DNA of 64,000 nucleotides. Source: Dromiciops gliroides. Lineage: Eukaryota > Chordata > Mammalia > Microbiotheria > Microbiotheriidae. The stretch is from the NCBI RefSeq assembly GCF_019393635.1, contig NC_057864.1, forward strand, positions 442,554,322 to 442,618,321, in the 5' to 3' direction. Shown here piece after piece: positions 1 through 11,944 of this stretch (positions are counted from its first letter, which is position 1; every line of letters starts with the position of its first letter). The notes under the pieces are model-generated. The model was not told the DNA's origin, did not search any database, and saw only the letters and a list, made by a program, of their open reading frames with translations. The position numbers were made by a program, and so were the translations under genes.

Positions 1-666
1 GACCCAGCAAACCAGGAGTAGGACTGGGCAGTGACTAAATCAGCAGTAGTAGCAGCAGCAACTGCTTCCAGAGCTCTTAGCCCACAGAACTCTCAGCTCA
101 CAGATGGTAAAGGGGTTGGACGAATGGTCAAAAGGAGATTACAGTGCACTTGGGGCAGGACTCTGTTGCTTTGCCAATACTCAGATTTGGGTCACAGTCC
201 TGACTGGCAATCCCAGGGCAAGTAGGAACACTAGCAAACCAGAGCTTGCAGCCACAGTGGAGCAAGGGTCCTCCTCACAATTCCAGGGCAGAACAGAGTG
301 CTTATGATCACTCACAGACCAGAACACAGAACAAGAGAGTTAGCAGTAGACACACCTCTTCTTAGATCATCCTACCTTGGAAGAACGGAAAACTTACAGA
401 TCCCTATAAGTATCTTTGAAAACAGCTGCACAAAATCCCTGAAGCTTTCCACTCTAGAAGCAGAGCACTACTTTAACAAAGAGTTAAAAGCCAAGAAATA
501 GACTGGAAAAATGAACAAAGAAAAAAAAATTCAGACTGTAGAAAGTTACTATAGTGACAAGGAAGATCAAAACACACTCAGAAGATGACAACAAAGTCCT
601 ACAACCAAAGCCTCCAAGAAAAATATGAATTGGTCTCAGACAATGGAAAAGCTCAAAAAGGATTCT
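1..666 (+). mobile_element. HAL1/L1 LINE, 5'UTR and start of ORF1
   Basis: The first about 500 bases match the marsupial L1/HAL1 5'UTR as I recall it. An ORF1-like start at 511 (ATGAACAAAG) leads into the expected ORF1 N-terminus with its SDKEDQ-type acidic segment. A SINE and microsatellite interrupt at 667. The element continues at 1027 and starts before the window. Confidence 0.7.
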
Positions 667-802
667 GGGGGCAGCTAGATGGCGCAGTGGATAGAGCACC
701 GGCCCTGGAGTCAGGAGTATCTATCTGAGTTCAAATCCGGCCTCAGACACTTGACACTTACTAGCTATGAGACCCTTGGCAAGTCACTTAACCCCAACTG
801 CC
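667..802 (+). mobile_element. tRNA-like marsupial SINE
   Basis: Starts GGGGCAGCTAGATGG, carries B box GTTCAAATCC and ends AACCCCAACTGCC. The usual A-rich tail is replaced by a long GGAA/GGGA microsatellite. It lies inside ORF1 of the HAL1/L1. Confidence 0.95.
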
Positions 803-1026
803 GGAAGGAAGGAAGGAAGGGAGGGAGGGAGGGAGGGAGGGAGGGAGGGAGGAGGAAGGAAGGAAGGAAGGAAGGAAGGAAGGAAGGAAGGAAAGGAGAT
901 AGAGAGGAAGGAAAGAAGAAAGGAAGGGAGGAAGGAAGGAAGGGAGGGAGGAAGGAAGGAAGGAAGGGAGGGAGGAAGGAAGGGAGGGAGGGAGGGAGGG
1001 AGGAAGGAAGGAAGGGAGGAAAGAAA
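803..1026 (+). repeat. (GGAA)n/(GGGA)n microsatellite grown from a SINE tail
   Basis: About 220 bases of purine-only tetranucleotide repeat directly abut the SINE 3' end. The long Lys/Glu/Gly readings on this strand and Pro/Ser/Leu readings on the other are low-complexity artefacts. Confidence 0.97.
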
Positions 1027-1960
1027 TTATCAAGGAAAACTGCTATGATATTTTGGAACCAGAGGATAAACTATAAATTTTAAACCACTCACCTCCTAAA
1101 AGAAATCCCCAAAGGAAAACTCCCAGCAATATTGCAGTCAAATTCAGGAGCTCCCAGGTCAAAGAGAAAATATTGCAAGCAGCCAGAAAGAAATAATTCA
1201 AATATCAATTCAGGATAACATGAGATTTAGCAGCCTCTACCTTAAAGGAGTGGATGGCTTGGAAAATGATATTCCAGAGGGCAAAGAAGATAGAATTATG
1301 ACCAAGATCACTTACCCAGCAAAACTAAGTATAACCCTTCAGGGGTGGGGGAATGGATATTCAATGAAGTAGAGGACTTTCAAGCATTCTTGATTTAAAA
1401 AAAAAAGGTGAATAGAAAATCTGACTTTCAAATACAAAACTCAAGAGAATAAAAAGGTAAACAGAAAAGAGAAATCAAAGGAATTCAATAAGGTTAAACC
1501 ATTTAAATTCCTACATGGGAAGATGATACTTGTAACTCCTAAGAACTTTCTCATTATTAGGGCAGATAAGTAATATAAGATGATCAGCTGTGAATGACTT
1601 AGCTATTCTCAGCAATATAATGAACCAGGACAATTCTGAAGGACTTAATGATGAAAAATCCTATCCCCTCAGAGAAAGAACTGATGGAGTCTGAATACAG
1701 ATTGAAGGATACTTTTTTTAAACTTGATTTTTCTTGGTCTAAGTTTTCTTTTACAACATGACTAATATGGAAATGTTTTGCATGACTACACATGTATAAC
1801 CTATATCAAATGTCTTGCCCTTTCAATAAGGGGGGGATGGATTGGGAGACAGGGAGAAAATTTGGAACTTGATTTTAAAATGAATGTTAGTGTCTTTACA
1901 TGTAAATAGGAAAAAAACTATAAGAAATAAAAATGAAATTTAAAAATACACATAATAAAT
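1027..1960 (+). mobile_element. HAL1/L1 LINE, ORF1 C-terminal part and 3'UTR
   Basis: Resumes in ORF1 (ENCYDILEPE-like, then the SSQVKEKILQAARK-like segment near 1140-1190) and passes near 1500 directly into an L1-type 3'UTR ending in an A-rich tail near 1960. I see no endonuclease or reverse transcriptase between them. That ORF1-to-3'UTR layout is characteristic of HAL1 half-LINEs rather than of full L1. The middle of ORF1 is missing at the SINE/microsatellite junction. Confidence 0.65.
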
Positions 1961-3414
1961 TGAAAGAAAAATATTTTTATTTCCTTCTTACATAACAATT
2001 ATTCACTAATGGAATGTATGCATCTGTTATGCACTGCACAGTTTCTCAAACCTACACTGCTACCCTCATTATTTGTTTCACAATGATTTTCATGAGGTAC
2101 TTGCTTTTTCTCACAACAATCACTGAAAACCCAAATTCACAAAGATGTCAAAAAACAAGAAAATTTAAGAAGTTACTGGTATAGCAAAAAGAACAAGTAA
2201 ACAAACCATTTCAAAATTCAAAAATGTCATCCAAAGGAACGTAACAAAATCTAATGATAAAACTGAACTACCTCAAACTAGTATTTGATCAATGTTTGAC
2301 CTGTTGTCCAGCATCCCTTAAAAATTTTAAATATTCTGTGGTATCCCTATAAGTAGGCTGTGCCACACAGATGGGAACCATGACTTTAGATTCACCAGGG
2401 AAACAGGTCTGAAAACAAAAGGAAAAGGGGGGGATGGAGTTTGAGTTAAGAGGAAGAGTAGGAAAAAAAGAGGGCTAAGCAAAACAAACTTCAGCTTTGA
2501 AGAGTAAATACTGAATGGAGGATAAAAAGGTAAACATCTATGACCAGGATCTGGTGCAAAGGAAGAGAGAGGGCAGTGGAGCAAAAGTGGATTACTTACT
2601 ACTGTTGAGCATATTACCTTGCTATGTTTTTCTATCAAGATAAACAAGTATATCAGAATATGCTGGAGAGAAATACACAATTAACAATTGTAACCTTGAA
2701 TATTTAATAGGATAAACACCTATAAAATACAAGAGGATGCTTCAAGAATATATTTCTTATAAGAAAAACAAAGATCCATACAGGTAAAAGGGTCTGGAAC
2801 AGAATTTACTGTGTTTCAGGTAACAATCTTGATGTAAGAAAAGGCAATGGTAAAATAAGACACAATTTTAAAGAAATAAAAAACTTAAAGACATCAAAGA
2901 CAAAGAAGACACTGGGCTATGCGAAACAGCAATAAAAACCACAATGTTTATAGAGAAACTAGGGTTATGGTCACAACACTCAAAAAAACTTCACCAGTGA
3001 CACATAAAAAAAGAAATCCAATAAAAATGATAACAGTTTTTATATGTTAAATAATGAAGAAATACATAAATACTACAATAAATAGTGGCAGGCTGCTACT
3101 GTGCCTGTGCCTGTGTCTGGGCATGGGCTGGAAACACCAAAGACTAGATGGAGAAGGTGACCTCTGCGGCCCCAACTCCAAGACTGATCCTGAGGCCATA
3201 GCAGAAAGTGGGGGTAGAAATGGGAGTGAAGTTTGGATCATCCCTTTTCTTGTCACAGTTCCTACTGTAATAGAAGGTATACAATCAATATGGCTTTTAT
3301 CTTGAAAAAGCCCTGAAGTTTGTGAAAGGGGATATGGGAAGTATATAGTTTGAGTTGTAGTTCTTACCCGGCTATACTACTTCTGAACCTCTGACTGATA
3401 CCCTCCCATCTACC
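1961..3414. other. No gene seen; unclassified AT-rich sequence
   Basis: AT-rich sequence without a repeat I can name. An open reading of 83 codons at 3054-3305 contains LLLCLCLCLGMGW but has no recognised homology, no splice context and no supporting signal. Confidence 0.5.
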
Positions 3415-3572
3415 CCCTTTTAAGATTCCTTCTGTGAACTGTGTTCCCCTACTAGGTAGTAAGCTACCTGACGGAAGGAATTGTTTTTGGTTTTTTTTTT
3501 TGTATTTCTATTCACAGAACTTAGCACAGTGCCTGGCACAGAGTATGTACTTAATAAATGACTATTGACTAC
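3415..3572 (+). mobile_element. L2 LINE 3' end
   Basis: Shows the L2 3' signature: an 'aagctacc...gaaggaattg' segment, then CACAGTGCCTGGCACAGAG and TTAATAAATGA. Old and diverged. Confidence 0.75.
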
Positions 3573-3833
3573 TGTAGTGGTGCCATTTTCTTTGGATGAA
3601 ATTAAGCATAGGAAAACTGATTATGCTCAAATTGCTCTTTATATGTATCTAGTTGGAAGAGATTTTATTTTTCAAAGCAAACATTAGAGCAAAAGTGACT
3701 ATATATCTGTAATATAGAGAAATATAATATCAAATGGCACGGAATTGAAAAATTTTTTAAAAACACAATTGCTTTATAGCAATATCACCAAAATAAATAA
3801 TTTCAAAGAAAATTACAACAATGATGCAACATA

Positions 3834-3984
3834 GGGGCAGCTAGATGGCGCAGTGGTTAAAGCGCTGGCCCTGGATTCAGGAGTACCTGAGTTCAAATCC
3901 AGCCTCAGACACTTAACACTTACTAGCTGTGTGACCCTGGGCAAGTCACTTAACCCCCATTGCCCCGCAAAAAAAAAAAACAAA
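3834..3984 (+). mobile_element. tRNA-like marsupial SINE, full length
   Basis: Complete copy from GGGGCAGCTAGATGG to an A-tail. It is flanked by a perfect 16-base target duplication, ACAATGATGCAACATA, at 3818-3833 and 3985-4000, which implies a fairly young insertion. Confidence 0.97.
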
Positions 3985-4207
3985 ACAATGATGCAACATA
4001 CCAAAATTGAATGGGTGCCAAAATTCAGAAGAGATCTGAACTGGGCACGCAAATTTTTTAAAGCACCCCCCCAAAAGGCTAATCTTATTTAGAAAAAAAG
4101 AGGAAAATCAAACTGCCAGTACCAAAATAGAATTCAAAACAAAAGGATGATGAAAGCAAATTACCAAAAATATTTTTCCAATTTTATTCCCAAAAAGGGA
4201 TAAGATG

Positions 4208-4362
4208 GGGGCAGCTAGATGGCCACAGTGGATAGAGCATCGGCCCCGGATTCAGGAGTACCTGAGTTCAAATCCAGTCTCTCCAGGCACTTAACACTTA
4301 CTAGCTGTGTGAACCCTGGACAAGTCACTTAACACCAATTGCCCCTCAAAATAAAAGGGGGG
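4208..4362 (+). mobile_element. tRNA-like marsupial SINE
   Basis: Full-length copy with small internal insertions (GGCCACAGTGG at the start, TCTCTCCAGGC in the middle) and a G-rich tail. The flanking GGGATAAGATG is duplicated. Confidence 0.93.
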
Positions 4363-4587
4363 GGGATAAGATGAACTCAAGAATACTTGCAAAAATTATT
4401 TATAATTTTTCAAAAAAAAATTTTAAACATAAGTAGCATCTATTTCCATTTCAAAAAACTAACAGGAAGAGTAATAAATGCAACTTTTCCCTTATAGGAT
4501 AAAAAATTTCAATGTAAATTTAAAGGCTGACATCATCTGCATGTGAAAAATTCTAGAGGCTTTTCCATTAAGAAAGGTATAGTGCTT

Positions 4588-4750
4588 GGGGCAGCTAGGT
4601 GGGGCAGTGGATAGAGCACCAGCCCTGGAGTCAGGAGTACCTGAGTTCAAATCCATCCTCAGACACTTAATACTTACTAGCTGTGTGACCCTGGGCAAGT
4701 CACTTAACCCCAATTGCCTCACTAAAAACAAAACAAAACAAAAAAAAGAA
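4588..4750 (+). mobile_element. tRNA-like marsupial SINE, full length
   Basis: Belongs to the GAGTCAGGAGTACC / CCCCAATTGCCTCACT subtype, with a CAAAA-repeat tail. The flanking AGAAAGGTAT is duplicated. Confidence 0.95.
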
Positions 4751-4979
4751 GAAGAAAGGTATAAAGAAAAAAAAATTTCTTGTAATTAAATAAAAGAAAG
4801 GTATAAAGGATTTTCATTATCACTACACTATTATTATATATAGCACTAGAAAGTTACAGAAATAAGAAAAGAAAAACAAATTAAAGTAATAAAGGCAGAA
4901 AAGATCAAAACCATCTTTTCTGCACAGGGATATGGTCTATGCATAGAATCATAGCACAGTATATAAAAAATTAACAGTA

Positions 4980-5049
4980 GGGGGTAGCTAGGTGGCGCAG
5001 TGGATAAAGCACTGGCCCTGGACTCGGGAGGACCTGAGTTCAAATTCGG
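4980..5049 (+). mobile_element. tRNA-like marsupial SINE, 3'-truncated
   Basis: Only the tRNA-like head is present, from GGGGTAGCTAGGTGG through the B box GTTCAAATTCGG, and then the sequence changes abruptly. Loss of the 3' half is unusual for retroposition and suggests a later deletion. Confidence 0.85.
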
Positions 5050-5974
5050 AAAAATAGCAGGATATTAAATGAACCCTGGTAAATCATTATACTACCAACA
5101 AAAAATTATTAAACTAACAACAAAACTAAGTGGGAGATAGAGAAATTACATTAAATGTTAAGATCAGGGTTAAAAAGCTGCTTTTACTGTAGTGGGGTAG
5201 ACTAACTAAATTCAATATTATAAGTCTAGCCAGTGTTACCAAGAGGTGTCCCAGGTTTTTTGCTTACATATTTGACTGCATTTAAAGAATCCTGCAGGTC
5301 CCTGGGCCTCTGGCTTAGTCAGCTGCTCATGATCTGGAAATATTTTGGCTCTCCCCCAAATGAAACAAAAACAGTTTCCTGGGCTACAACAAAGCTGGAT
5401 AGATTAAATAGATGTGAATAAATAAAAATGATTACAAAAGATGGAGGGTTAAAATGGCTGCACGAACAGAGGCAGATAGCCCACTTCTAATATATGTACA
5501 CTAACAAATACCTAAAAATAACAGCAGGCTAAAATAGTGATCAACAAATCCAAGGAGAAACCATAGTAAATGATATCCATCCCAAAACTACACGAAAAAA
5601 AGACATACAGAAGTATGTGGGCAACAGGAAAAGGGGACATGACCAAAAAGCCAGTGCCGGCAGAGGAACATGAATTGGAAGCTAAGCCCTTAAAAGAAGC
5701 CAGAGAAACATGTTAGCCTACAAAGTTCTTTATATGAAGACAGTAGCAATAGTAGAGGGTTCCCCAAGAAGAGAGGGAAACTGAAGCAACCAAAAGTAAT
5801 CATTTACTTATGGTGGCACTCAGACTAAGAGATACAGTGCTCTGAACATTAAAGATGCATTGGAAAAAAGAAAGATGCATAGGGGCCTAACCCCAGAAGG
5901 TGGACATTAGGAAAGGAACACAGGTGGCATAGACCAAGAAGGTTAGAAAGAATAGTCCCTAACTATACCAGATC
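5050..5974. other. No gene seen; partly LINE-like sequence
   Basis: The stretch from about 5440 (GGGTTAAAATGGCTGC) looks like the 5' region of an old LINE, but the match is too weak to name. Earlier sequence is unclassified. Confidence 0.35.
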
Positions 5975-6830
5975 ACAAACAGTCCTATAAAACAGTAAAT
6001 CCTCAAAACAATTTGGTGTCAATTTAAAAAAAGGGGGGGGGGACTGGTATAACAGATTAGGAACAAAATATACAAAAGCAAGTGAACCTAATACCATAAT
6101 TTTTCAAAAATGCAAAAATCCCAACTACATGGCAAAGAAACATTCACAAGTAAAACAAACCCCTTGATAGAGAAGGGAGGATTAATTGAGGGTGGAAAGG
6201 AAGAAGAGGATTAGAAGAATGTCTTAGATTGCTTCTTAAGACAACTAAAGAATATCTGGCTGAACAAATTGCTATATACGAATGAAATGGAATATTACTG
6301 TGCTGTAAGAAATTATGAAATAGTTTCAAAGAATCTTGGGTATTATGATCTGACAGTCAAATGAGTGGAGTCAAAATAACGTACACAAGGGAAAGCAATA
6401 TTTTAAGGAAAACAATTTTGACAGACTTTAAAACTCTGGTTCAGAGGACCCAAGATGAAATATGTTCCCTACCAAAAAGGTGATGGATGCAAAGTGCTGA
6501 TATATTTTTTGGCATGACCACTGTGCTTGTCTGCTTGCTGCAAGTTTTTGTTGTTGCTGTTAGTTTTTCCTTTCTCTCTCCCGGCCCCCCCCCCCGTTTT
6601 TGGCAATAATCACCCCAAAAAAGACAAAGGGCATAATAACATTTTTTAAAATGCAGAGAAGGAAACAGACATGTATATGTGGATATATTTTATATGATTA
6701 TGTATATTTGTCACAACTAGGTTTTTTTCCTTTTTTTCCAATGGTGTAGACTTGGTGAGTGAGGGGGACTAGAAATATTATTGTCAAAAAAAAAAAAAGA
6801 AATGGAAGTTATTGAAACACTAAAATAAAA
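5975..6830 (+). mobile_element. Old L1-type LINE, ORF2 C-terminus to 3'UTR
   Basis: Contains the 'AAACAATTTGGTGTCAATTT' ORF2 segment, a later 'TGGAATATTACTGTGCTGTAAGAAAT' type segment (6286-6311) and a T-rich 3'UTR. Strongly decayed. Confidence 0.5.
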
Positions 6831-6844
6831 CGTTTAAAATCTAC

Positions 6845-7160
6845 TAGGAAAATTAACAATGAGGGGATATGAACTTATACTTCACATCTTATTTTATAAA
6901 ACAAACTCCAACTCAATAAGCCATAATCATTTCAAAAACTTTAAAAATTAAACAGAAATTAAATGTTTAATTTATGAAGATGATCCAATTTTGAAATATG
7001 ATAGAAAAACTGAAAACAAATTAAAGGATTTATTGTATAAAAGAATCTGGATAGGAAAAATACTACCAAAATTTAAAGTTACAATAGAAAAATTTTTGTG
7101 TGTAGAGAGCTGATTTAACATCCAGAATCTATAAGGACTTGAAACATAAAACAAGTTATG
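6845..7160 (+). mobile_element. L1 ORF2 C-terminal remnant
   Basis: Faint match to the region of L1 ORF2 before the 3'UTR (segments around 6975-7140). It is interrupted at 7165 by a solo LTR and appears to resume at 7682. Confidence 0.4.
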
Positions 7161-7164
7161 ATAC

Positions 7165-7677
7165 TGAGAGGGACATATGGATATGACCCTCCACTGAGAT
7201 GGAAAGTGCCCCCCCTTCGGCCTAGTGATCTGATCTCAAAGTCTTAAAGTCCTTTACAGCCCCCTATTTCTCTCCCTCTATTTTTTTTCTAGAGAGAGGC
7301 AATAATGGGAAGCTACTATCCCCCCCTTTCTAAATATAGGCATATCAACTTAAAAACTGTTTCAAAGAGTCTGCACTGAGACATTACGTAGACATGATAA
7401 AGTTGTTGCAGAAACTGAAAATGTTGCAAAATAAGTAATCGCTAACATTCCAGGAGAATGATTTATGGCTGAACCCAATTACCGCATTTTGCTCAAATTA
7501 GATGTCTGTAAAAAGTATAAAAACTGCTTGATTTCTAATCCCGGTGTGTCACACCTCCTGGTTGTCCCAGTGAGTGTGGTACACCTTTCTTTCGAAAGAA
7601 ATAAATCAATGCTTTGGGCCTCCTTTCTCCTCGAGTCTCTATTACAGGGGTCAGTGGGTGTACTCCCATCCCACTCA
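7165..7677 (+). mobile_element. Solo LTR of an endogenous retrovirus (ERV1-like)
   Basis: 513 bases bounded by TG...CA (TGAGAGGG...CCCACTCA) with a 4-base target duplication ATAC at 7161-7164 and 7678-7681. A TATAAAA box lies at 7516-7522 and AATAAA at 7600-7605. No internal viral sequence adjoins it. Two related copies lie at 55748 and 60773. The 4-base duplication fits class I (gamma-like) elements. Fossil. Confidence 0.9.
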
Positions 7678-7749
7678 ATACAAATGCATCCCATCTCAAT
7701 GGATAGATAAATGGAGTGAGGATATGAAAAGGAAACATAATTTAAATCA

Positions 7750-7972
7750 TTATATTATTATAGGTAACATTTATATAGCATCTACTATGTGCCAGGCATT
7801 CAGCTAAGCACTTTACAATTATCTCATTTGAGCCTCATAACAACCCTAGGAGAAAACGAGGCAAACAGGTAAGTGATTTGCTTAGGGTCACACAGCAAGA
7901 GGCTAGATTTGAACTCAGGTCTTCCTGACTCCAGGTCCACCACTCTATCCACTGTGCCATCTAGCTGCTTGT
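7750..7972 (-). mobile_element. MIR-family SINE
   Basis: Antisense MIR/Ther-1-like element: CTACTATGTGCCAGGCATTC, then CTCATAACAACCCTAGGAG, AGGGTCACACAGC and TGAACTCAGGTCTTCCTGAC. It is near full length. Confidence 0.85.
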
Positions 7973-8159
7973 ATACAGAATGCAAATTAAAAACAGCCTT
8001 CACTGCAATGGATCAGTAGTCAAAGGATGTCATTCCCAAAAGAAATAGTTTAAGCTAGTAACAACCATTAATAAGACAAATAGCAAAACTCAGTAAAAAT
8101 TAGCAAAAATGTCCAAAAATGGGAACAAAGTTGAAAGGTTGTAAAAAGGTAAGCACAAA

Positions 8160-8885
8160 AATTCACACTGAAGTGTGTACTGGTTCAAAAAACTAAATTG
8201 CAATTATTTATTATATAACTATGCTAAGACAATTACCAACATGCCTATAATCGAACCCAGGGATCCTGACTAGGCATATACCCTAAGGATACAGAAAGGC
8301 CCAATACACATCAAAATATAGACTTTCTGTAGTATCAGAGAACTAGAAATAAAAGTACATGGCAAATAATTGTGTTTGGGTAAAACAGCCTGGGGGTTTA
8401 AGAACGTAACAGAATATTGCTGTACCATAAGAAATGAACAAAGAACACAGGGAAGCAAAGAACATTTTATCAGAACCAATGCAGGGGTAAAAGAAGATAG
8501 AAAATAAAGTAAATATCATGGGAAGGGAATAGGATGGATGGAAATAATTATGATGATTGACTATAATGGCAAAATGTATAGTACTTTGCTGGACTACTGT
8601 GAAAAAAATTCTTTGTCAAGTTTAAGGTTCTTTATAAAAGTTATGATAAACATGATGCTATCAGAAAAGCCTGGAAAGACCTACATGAACTGAAGCAGAG
8701 TGAAATGTACTGTATTCAACATAACAGCAATAGTGTAAGATGATCTACTGGGAAGCACATGATTATTTTCAGCAAGGCAATGATCCAATATAACCCTGAA
8801 GGATTTATGAAAATTGCAATCCATCTACAGAGAAAGAACTGATGGTATCTGAAAACAGATTGAAACACATTTCTTTTTTTCTTTG
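8160..8885 (+). mobile_element. L1 LINE 3' region
   Basis: Follows the marsupial L1 3' consensus in order: the 'actaggcatataccct' segment, 'AACAGAATATTGCTGTACCA', then 'GAAAGACCTACATGAACTGA' (8674-8693) and the 'GAGAAAGAACTGATGG' segment. Decayed. Confidence 0.6.
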
Positions 8886-9420
8886 TCAATTCCTTAATAC
8901 AGGGTCAAAAATCTTAAGGGAAATAAGCAGAAAGAGAGAGAGGGACATAGCAATCACAGAACTCAAACTATTACTACAAAGCAGTAATTATCCAAACTAT
9001 TTGGAAGTGGTTAAAAAACAGCAAAGTGAATCAACAGAACAGACTGGGTAATTAGGATCCAGAAACAACAGAACATAGTAGCTTTGTGCTCAAAAAATCT
9101 CAGGAGACAAAGTACTGAGGGAATTAAGGACTCACCATCAACAAAACTGCTAAGAAAATTGGAAAGTAACCTAGGAGAAATTAGGCTTAACCAACCTCTC
9201 ACACCTTATATCATGGTAAGTTCCAAATAGACACACGAACTAAATATAAAAGGTCCTATATATCATGTGTAAAGGGGAAATGAGTATTCCTAACCAACAA
9301 GGGATTTACAAAGTTTCAGGAGAAAACAACAACAACAAAAAAAACATTAATAGCATAAAATTGAACCGCTTTTGCACAAATGGAATCAACAAGAGCAAAA
9401 TGAGAAGAGAAAGTTAATTA
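8886..9420 (+). mobile_element. L1 ORF2 C-terminal fragment
   Basis: Contains ORF2-like peptide readings around 8960-9230. This is a second L1 piece abutting the previous 3' end. Confidence 0.5.
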
Positions 9421-9475
9421 GGAAAAAAAATCTTAGGAAATATCACTGATAAACCTCATATACATACATATAATA

Positions 9476-9495
9476 TACACACACACACACACACA
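9476..9495 (+). repeat. (AC)n microsatellite
   Basis: Ten AC units in AT-rich sequence. Confidence 0.9.
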
Positions 9496-9659
9496 AAACG
9501 TATTGATACAAGAAGTGATACTGATACAAGCACATAAAAGAGTCATTCTCTATTAGATATATGCTTAAACAAGCAATTCCCAAATGAAAACTATTATAAT
9601 ATTTTAAATCCTTCAAATTACCAATAGTAAGAGAAAGGCTATTCAAACAACTGAAACTC

Positions 9660-10040
9660 TACCTCACTTTCCTACTTTTGAGACAAATGGCTACAAGACA
9701 TAGTTTGAAATGTCCAAAAGCAGAGAGACTAAGTAAGGATGTATAAGACTGGAAATCATTTATGGGGAGATATGTATAATTAAACCCATGGGAGCTAATG
9801 AGGTCAAGGAGAAAAATGTCAAGGACAAAACAACGGAGTATACCCATGGTTAGGGGGCAGGACAAAGACTATGGTCCACAAAAGAGACTAAGTGCAGTTA
9901 GAAAGGTAGTAGAAGAAAGGGAGATAAGTATGACAAAAACTAAGAATATCCAGAAGACAGTAGTCAGTGGTGTCAAATGTTAGAGCAGAAAGGTTGAGAA
10001 AAAGCAATCAGTTTTGGAAATTAAGAGATCATTGCTCATT
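9660..10040 (-). mobile_element. L2 LINE reverse-transcriptase-region fossil
   Basis: Read on the minus strand this follows the L2 ORF2 region downstream of the catalytic core. The plus-strand landmark is AATTAAGAGATCATTG near 10020. The same landmark reappears at 11950, so the L2 copy seems to be split by about 1.9 kb of later insertions. Confidence 0.55.
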
Positions 10041-10480
10041 TTAGTTGGTGCAATTCACAGTTCCACCAAATAGTGCCTTAAATGGGTGTATCTTTCCAAA
10101 ACACTTCTAACTTTGACTTTTTCCATCTTCTGTCATCTTTATGGGGAAACCTCAGAATCACTGATTTTCATTTCCCTTATAATGAGTGACTTGAAACATT
10201 CATAGTCGGTAGTTGGCTATTTTGAGAAATTTGTTCATAGTCTTTGACACTTTCTCTTTTGGGGAAATGAATACCTTCTGACTTTAATATGCAGTCTTTA
10301 GGTAGAAGATCACCATCAGAAATATTTGATAGATTGATTCCCACCCCACCCCACCCCGGGGCAATTTCTTCTCCTCTTATCCTAGTTGATTTAATTTTGT
10401 TTTTCGTTCAGTAATAATTATCTGTTTTATCTTTTGTAAATCACTTTCATTTCCCACCTAAGCTGTATTGCTTTAGACTT
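10041..10480 (-). mobile_element. L1 ORF2 C-terminal region, antisense
   Basis: Plus-strand landmarks CAATTCACAGTTCCACCAAA, TTTCCATCTTCTGTCATC and AATTTGTTCATAGTC are the reverse complement of the L1 ORF2 tail. It is inserted in the antisense L2. Confidence 0.6.
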
Positions 10481-10499
10481 CTGAATCACAGTCCTAGAA

Positions 10500-10865
10500 A
10501 CCTGTTTTCATGCTGGAAAATGTCTCCATCTTGGTATTCACATCTCACCATTACCTTTGCCCCGGGACCCCTTTCTGGCAGGGGGGATATGGCACAAAGC
10601 TACTCCCAAGGCTTCACTCAAGGACTTCTGCCAGCCATCTCTTCATTTCCCATCCAACTGTATTCCTTTAAACTTCATTGGGCCTCTCTATGGTACCTCC
10701 CCATATCATTCCTGGCTCTCAGTTTCTATTTGGCTATTGTCTTCACTCATTAGATGGAAAGCTGCCTGAGCCCAGAAATTATCTTTCTTTTCTATACCTG
10801 TATCCCAAACACTTGGAACAGTGCCTGGTACATTGCAGGCACTTAATATTTAATGACGACCTCTC
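10500..10865 (+). mobile_element. L2 LINE 3' end
   Basis: Ends with the L2 signature TAGATGGAAAGCTGCCTGAG, CAGTGCCTGGTACATTGCAG and GGCACTTAATATTTAATGA. Confidence 0.7.
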
Positions 10866-11039
10866 TCCCTCTTTGAGGGGAGAACTGGCCATGGAGGAAG
10901 TTGTGAAAGAGGTAGGAGAGAGTGAAATTTAGCATAGGAAGTCTGCAAATACAACAAAAGCATGTGACAGGATTAATATCTACAAGGGTTTTCCCCTTGC
11001 CATGCAAATTAGTTTGATTTTTCAACTAAAGAAATAATG

Positions 11040-11509
11040 CTTCTTGACTGATAAAAAAATTCTTCACCCTGCTGGCCATGGGGGTAAAGGAGCCTCATGG
11101 CCACAAAAGGGAATTAAAAAGTCCTGCCCATGTGAAATCCTTGCCCTCAGACTTGGAACATGTCCCTAAGTCTGCAATTTATTACATCCTGCTCTGCTAT
11201 CTTTGCTTTCAAAGGAGCTCAGTGAAATAGTATGCAAACAACTATGTACAAACAAGATAGACACAGGATAAACTAGAGAAAAATCAATCAAAGGAAGGCA
11301 CTAGCATTAAGGAGAATCAAGAATGTGGATTTTTAGCTGGGTCTTAATAAAGCCAGTGAAAAGAAAGAAAGAGATAAAAGGAGACAAAATCCCAATGACA
11401 GCCAGCCAGTGAAAATGCCTGGAGTCAGAAGATTGAGTGTCTTGTGCAAGCAATAGCAAAAAGGCCAATGTCCCTGGAAGGTCTTATCTGAAGAATAGCA
11501 ACATGCAGC
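11040..11509. other. Unclassified old repeat, no gene
   Basis: Contains a segment (about 11250-11470, with GATAAACTAGAG and GACAGCCAGCCAGTG) that I recall as a dispersed amniote or marsupial repeat often next to L2 RT fossils. I cannot assign the family from memory. Confidence 0.4.
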
Positions 11510-11940
11510 ACATGGATGTAATGGAATATTATCTACTCTGCTCTAAGAAATCATTAGTATGATGAATATAGAGAAGCATGAGAAAAATATGAAATGATGC
11601 ATAGTGAACCAGAACCAGGAAAAATCATAGATGATGATTATGACAATACAACTGCAAAACAACCAAAACCAAATTCTGAAAAACTACAAGCTTGGGTCCT
11701 CAAAAGTTTATTTCAGGGCATCTCTCCTCTTGCTTCTCTGTAGAAGTAGGAGATATGGATGTGGAAATATTACACGTATCATCAGACATTTTTAAGAATT
11801 GATTAGTTTTGCTAAGTTGTTTTTCCCCCCTTTAAAAATTTTTTGTTATAAGAAATCACTCTGTGAAAGAGATGAGTAGAGATGGAAAATGTAGGTGATG
11901 TAAGAACAAACAAAAAAACCTCAATATAATTATGGGGGTG
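11510..11940 (+). mobile_element. LINE (L1/HAL1-type) 3'UTR
   Basis: Runs from ATGTAATGGAATATTATCTA through a GATATGGATGTGGAAATATT segment and a T-rich stretch to a terminal GTAGGTGATGTAAGAACAAA. This order matches a marsupial LINE 3'UTR. Confidence 0.55.
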
Positions 11941-11944
11941 GGTA

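Noticed and set aside
679-1083. Lys/Glu/Gly-rich 134-codon reading and its antisense Pro/Ser/Leu reading
   Set aside because: Both are translations of the SINE plus the GGAA microsatellite.
3054-3305. Small gene encoding an 83-residue protein with LLLCLCLCLGMGW
   Set aside because: No homology recognised, and no splice, promoter or Kozak support. The length is expected by chance.
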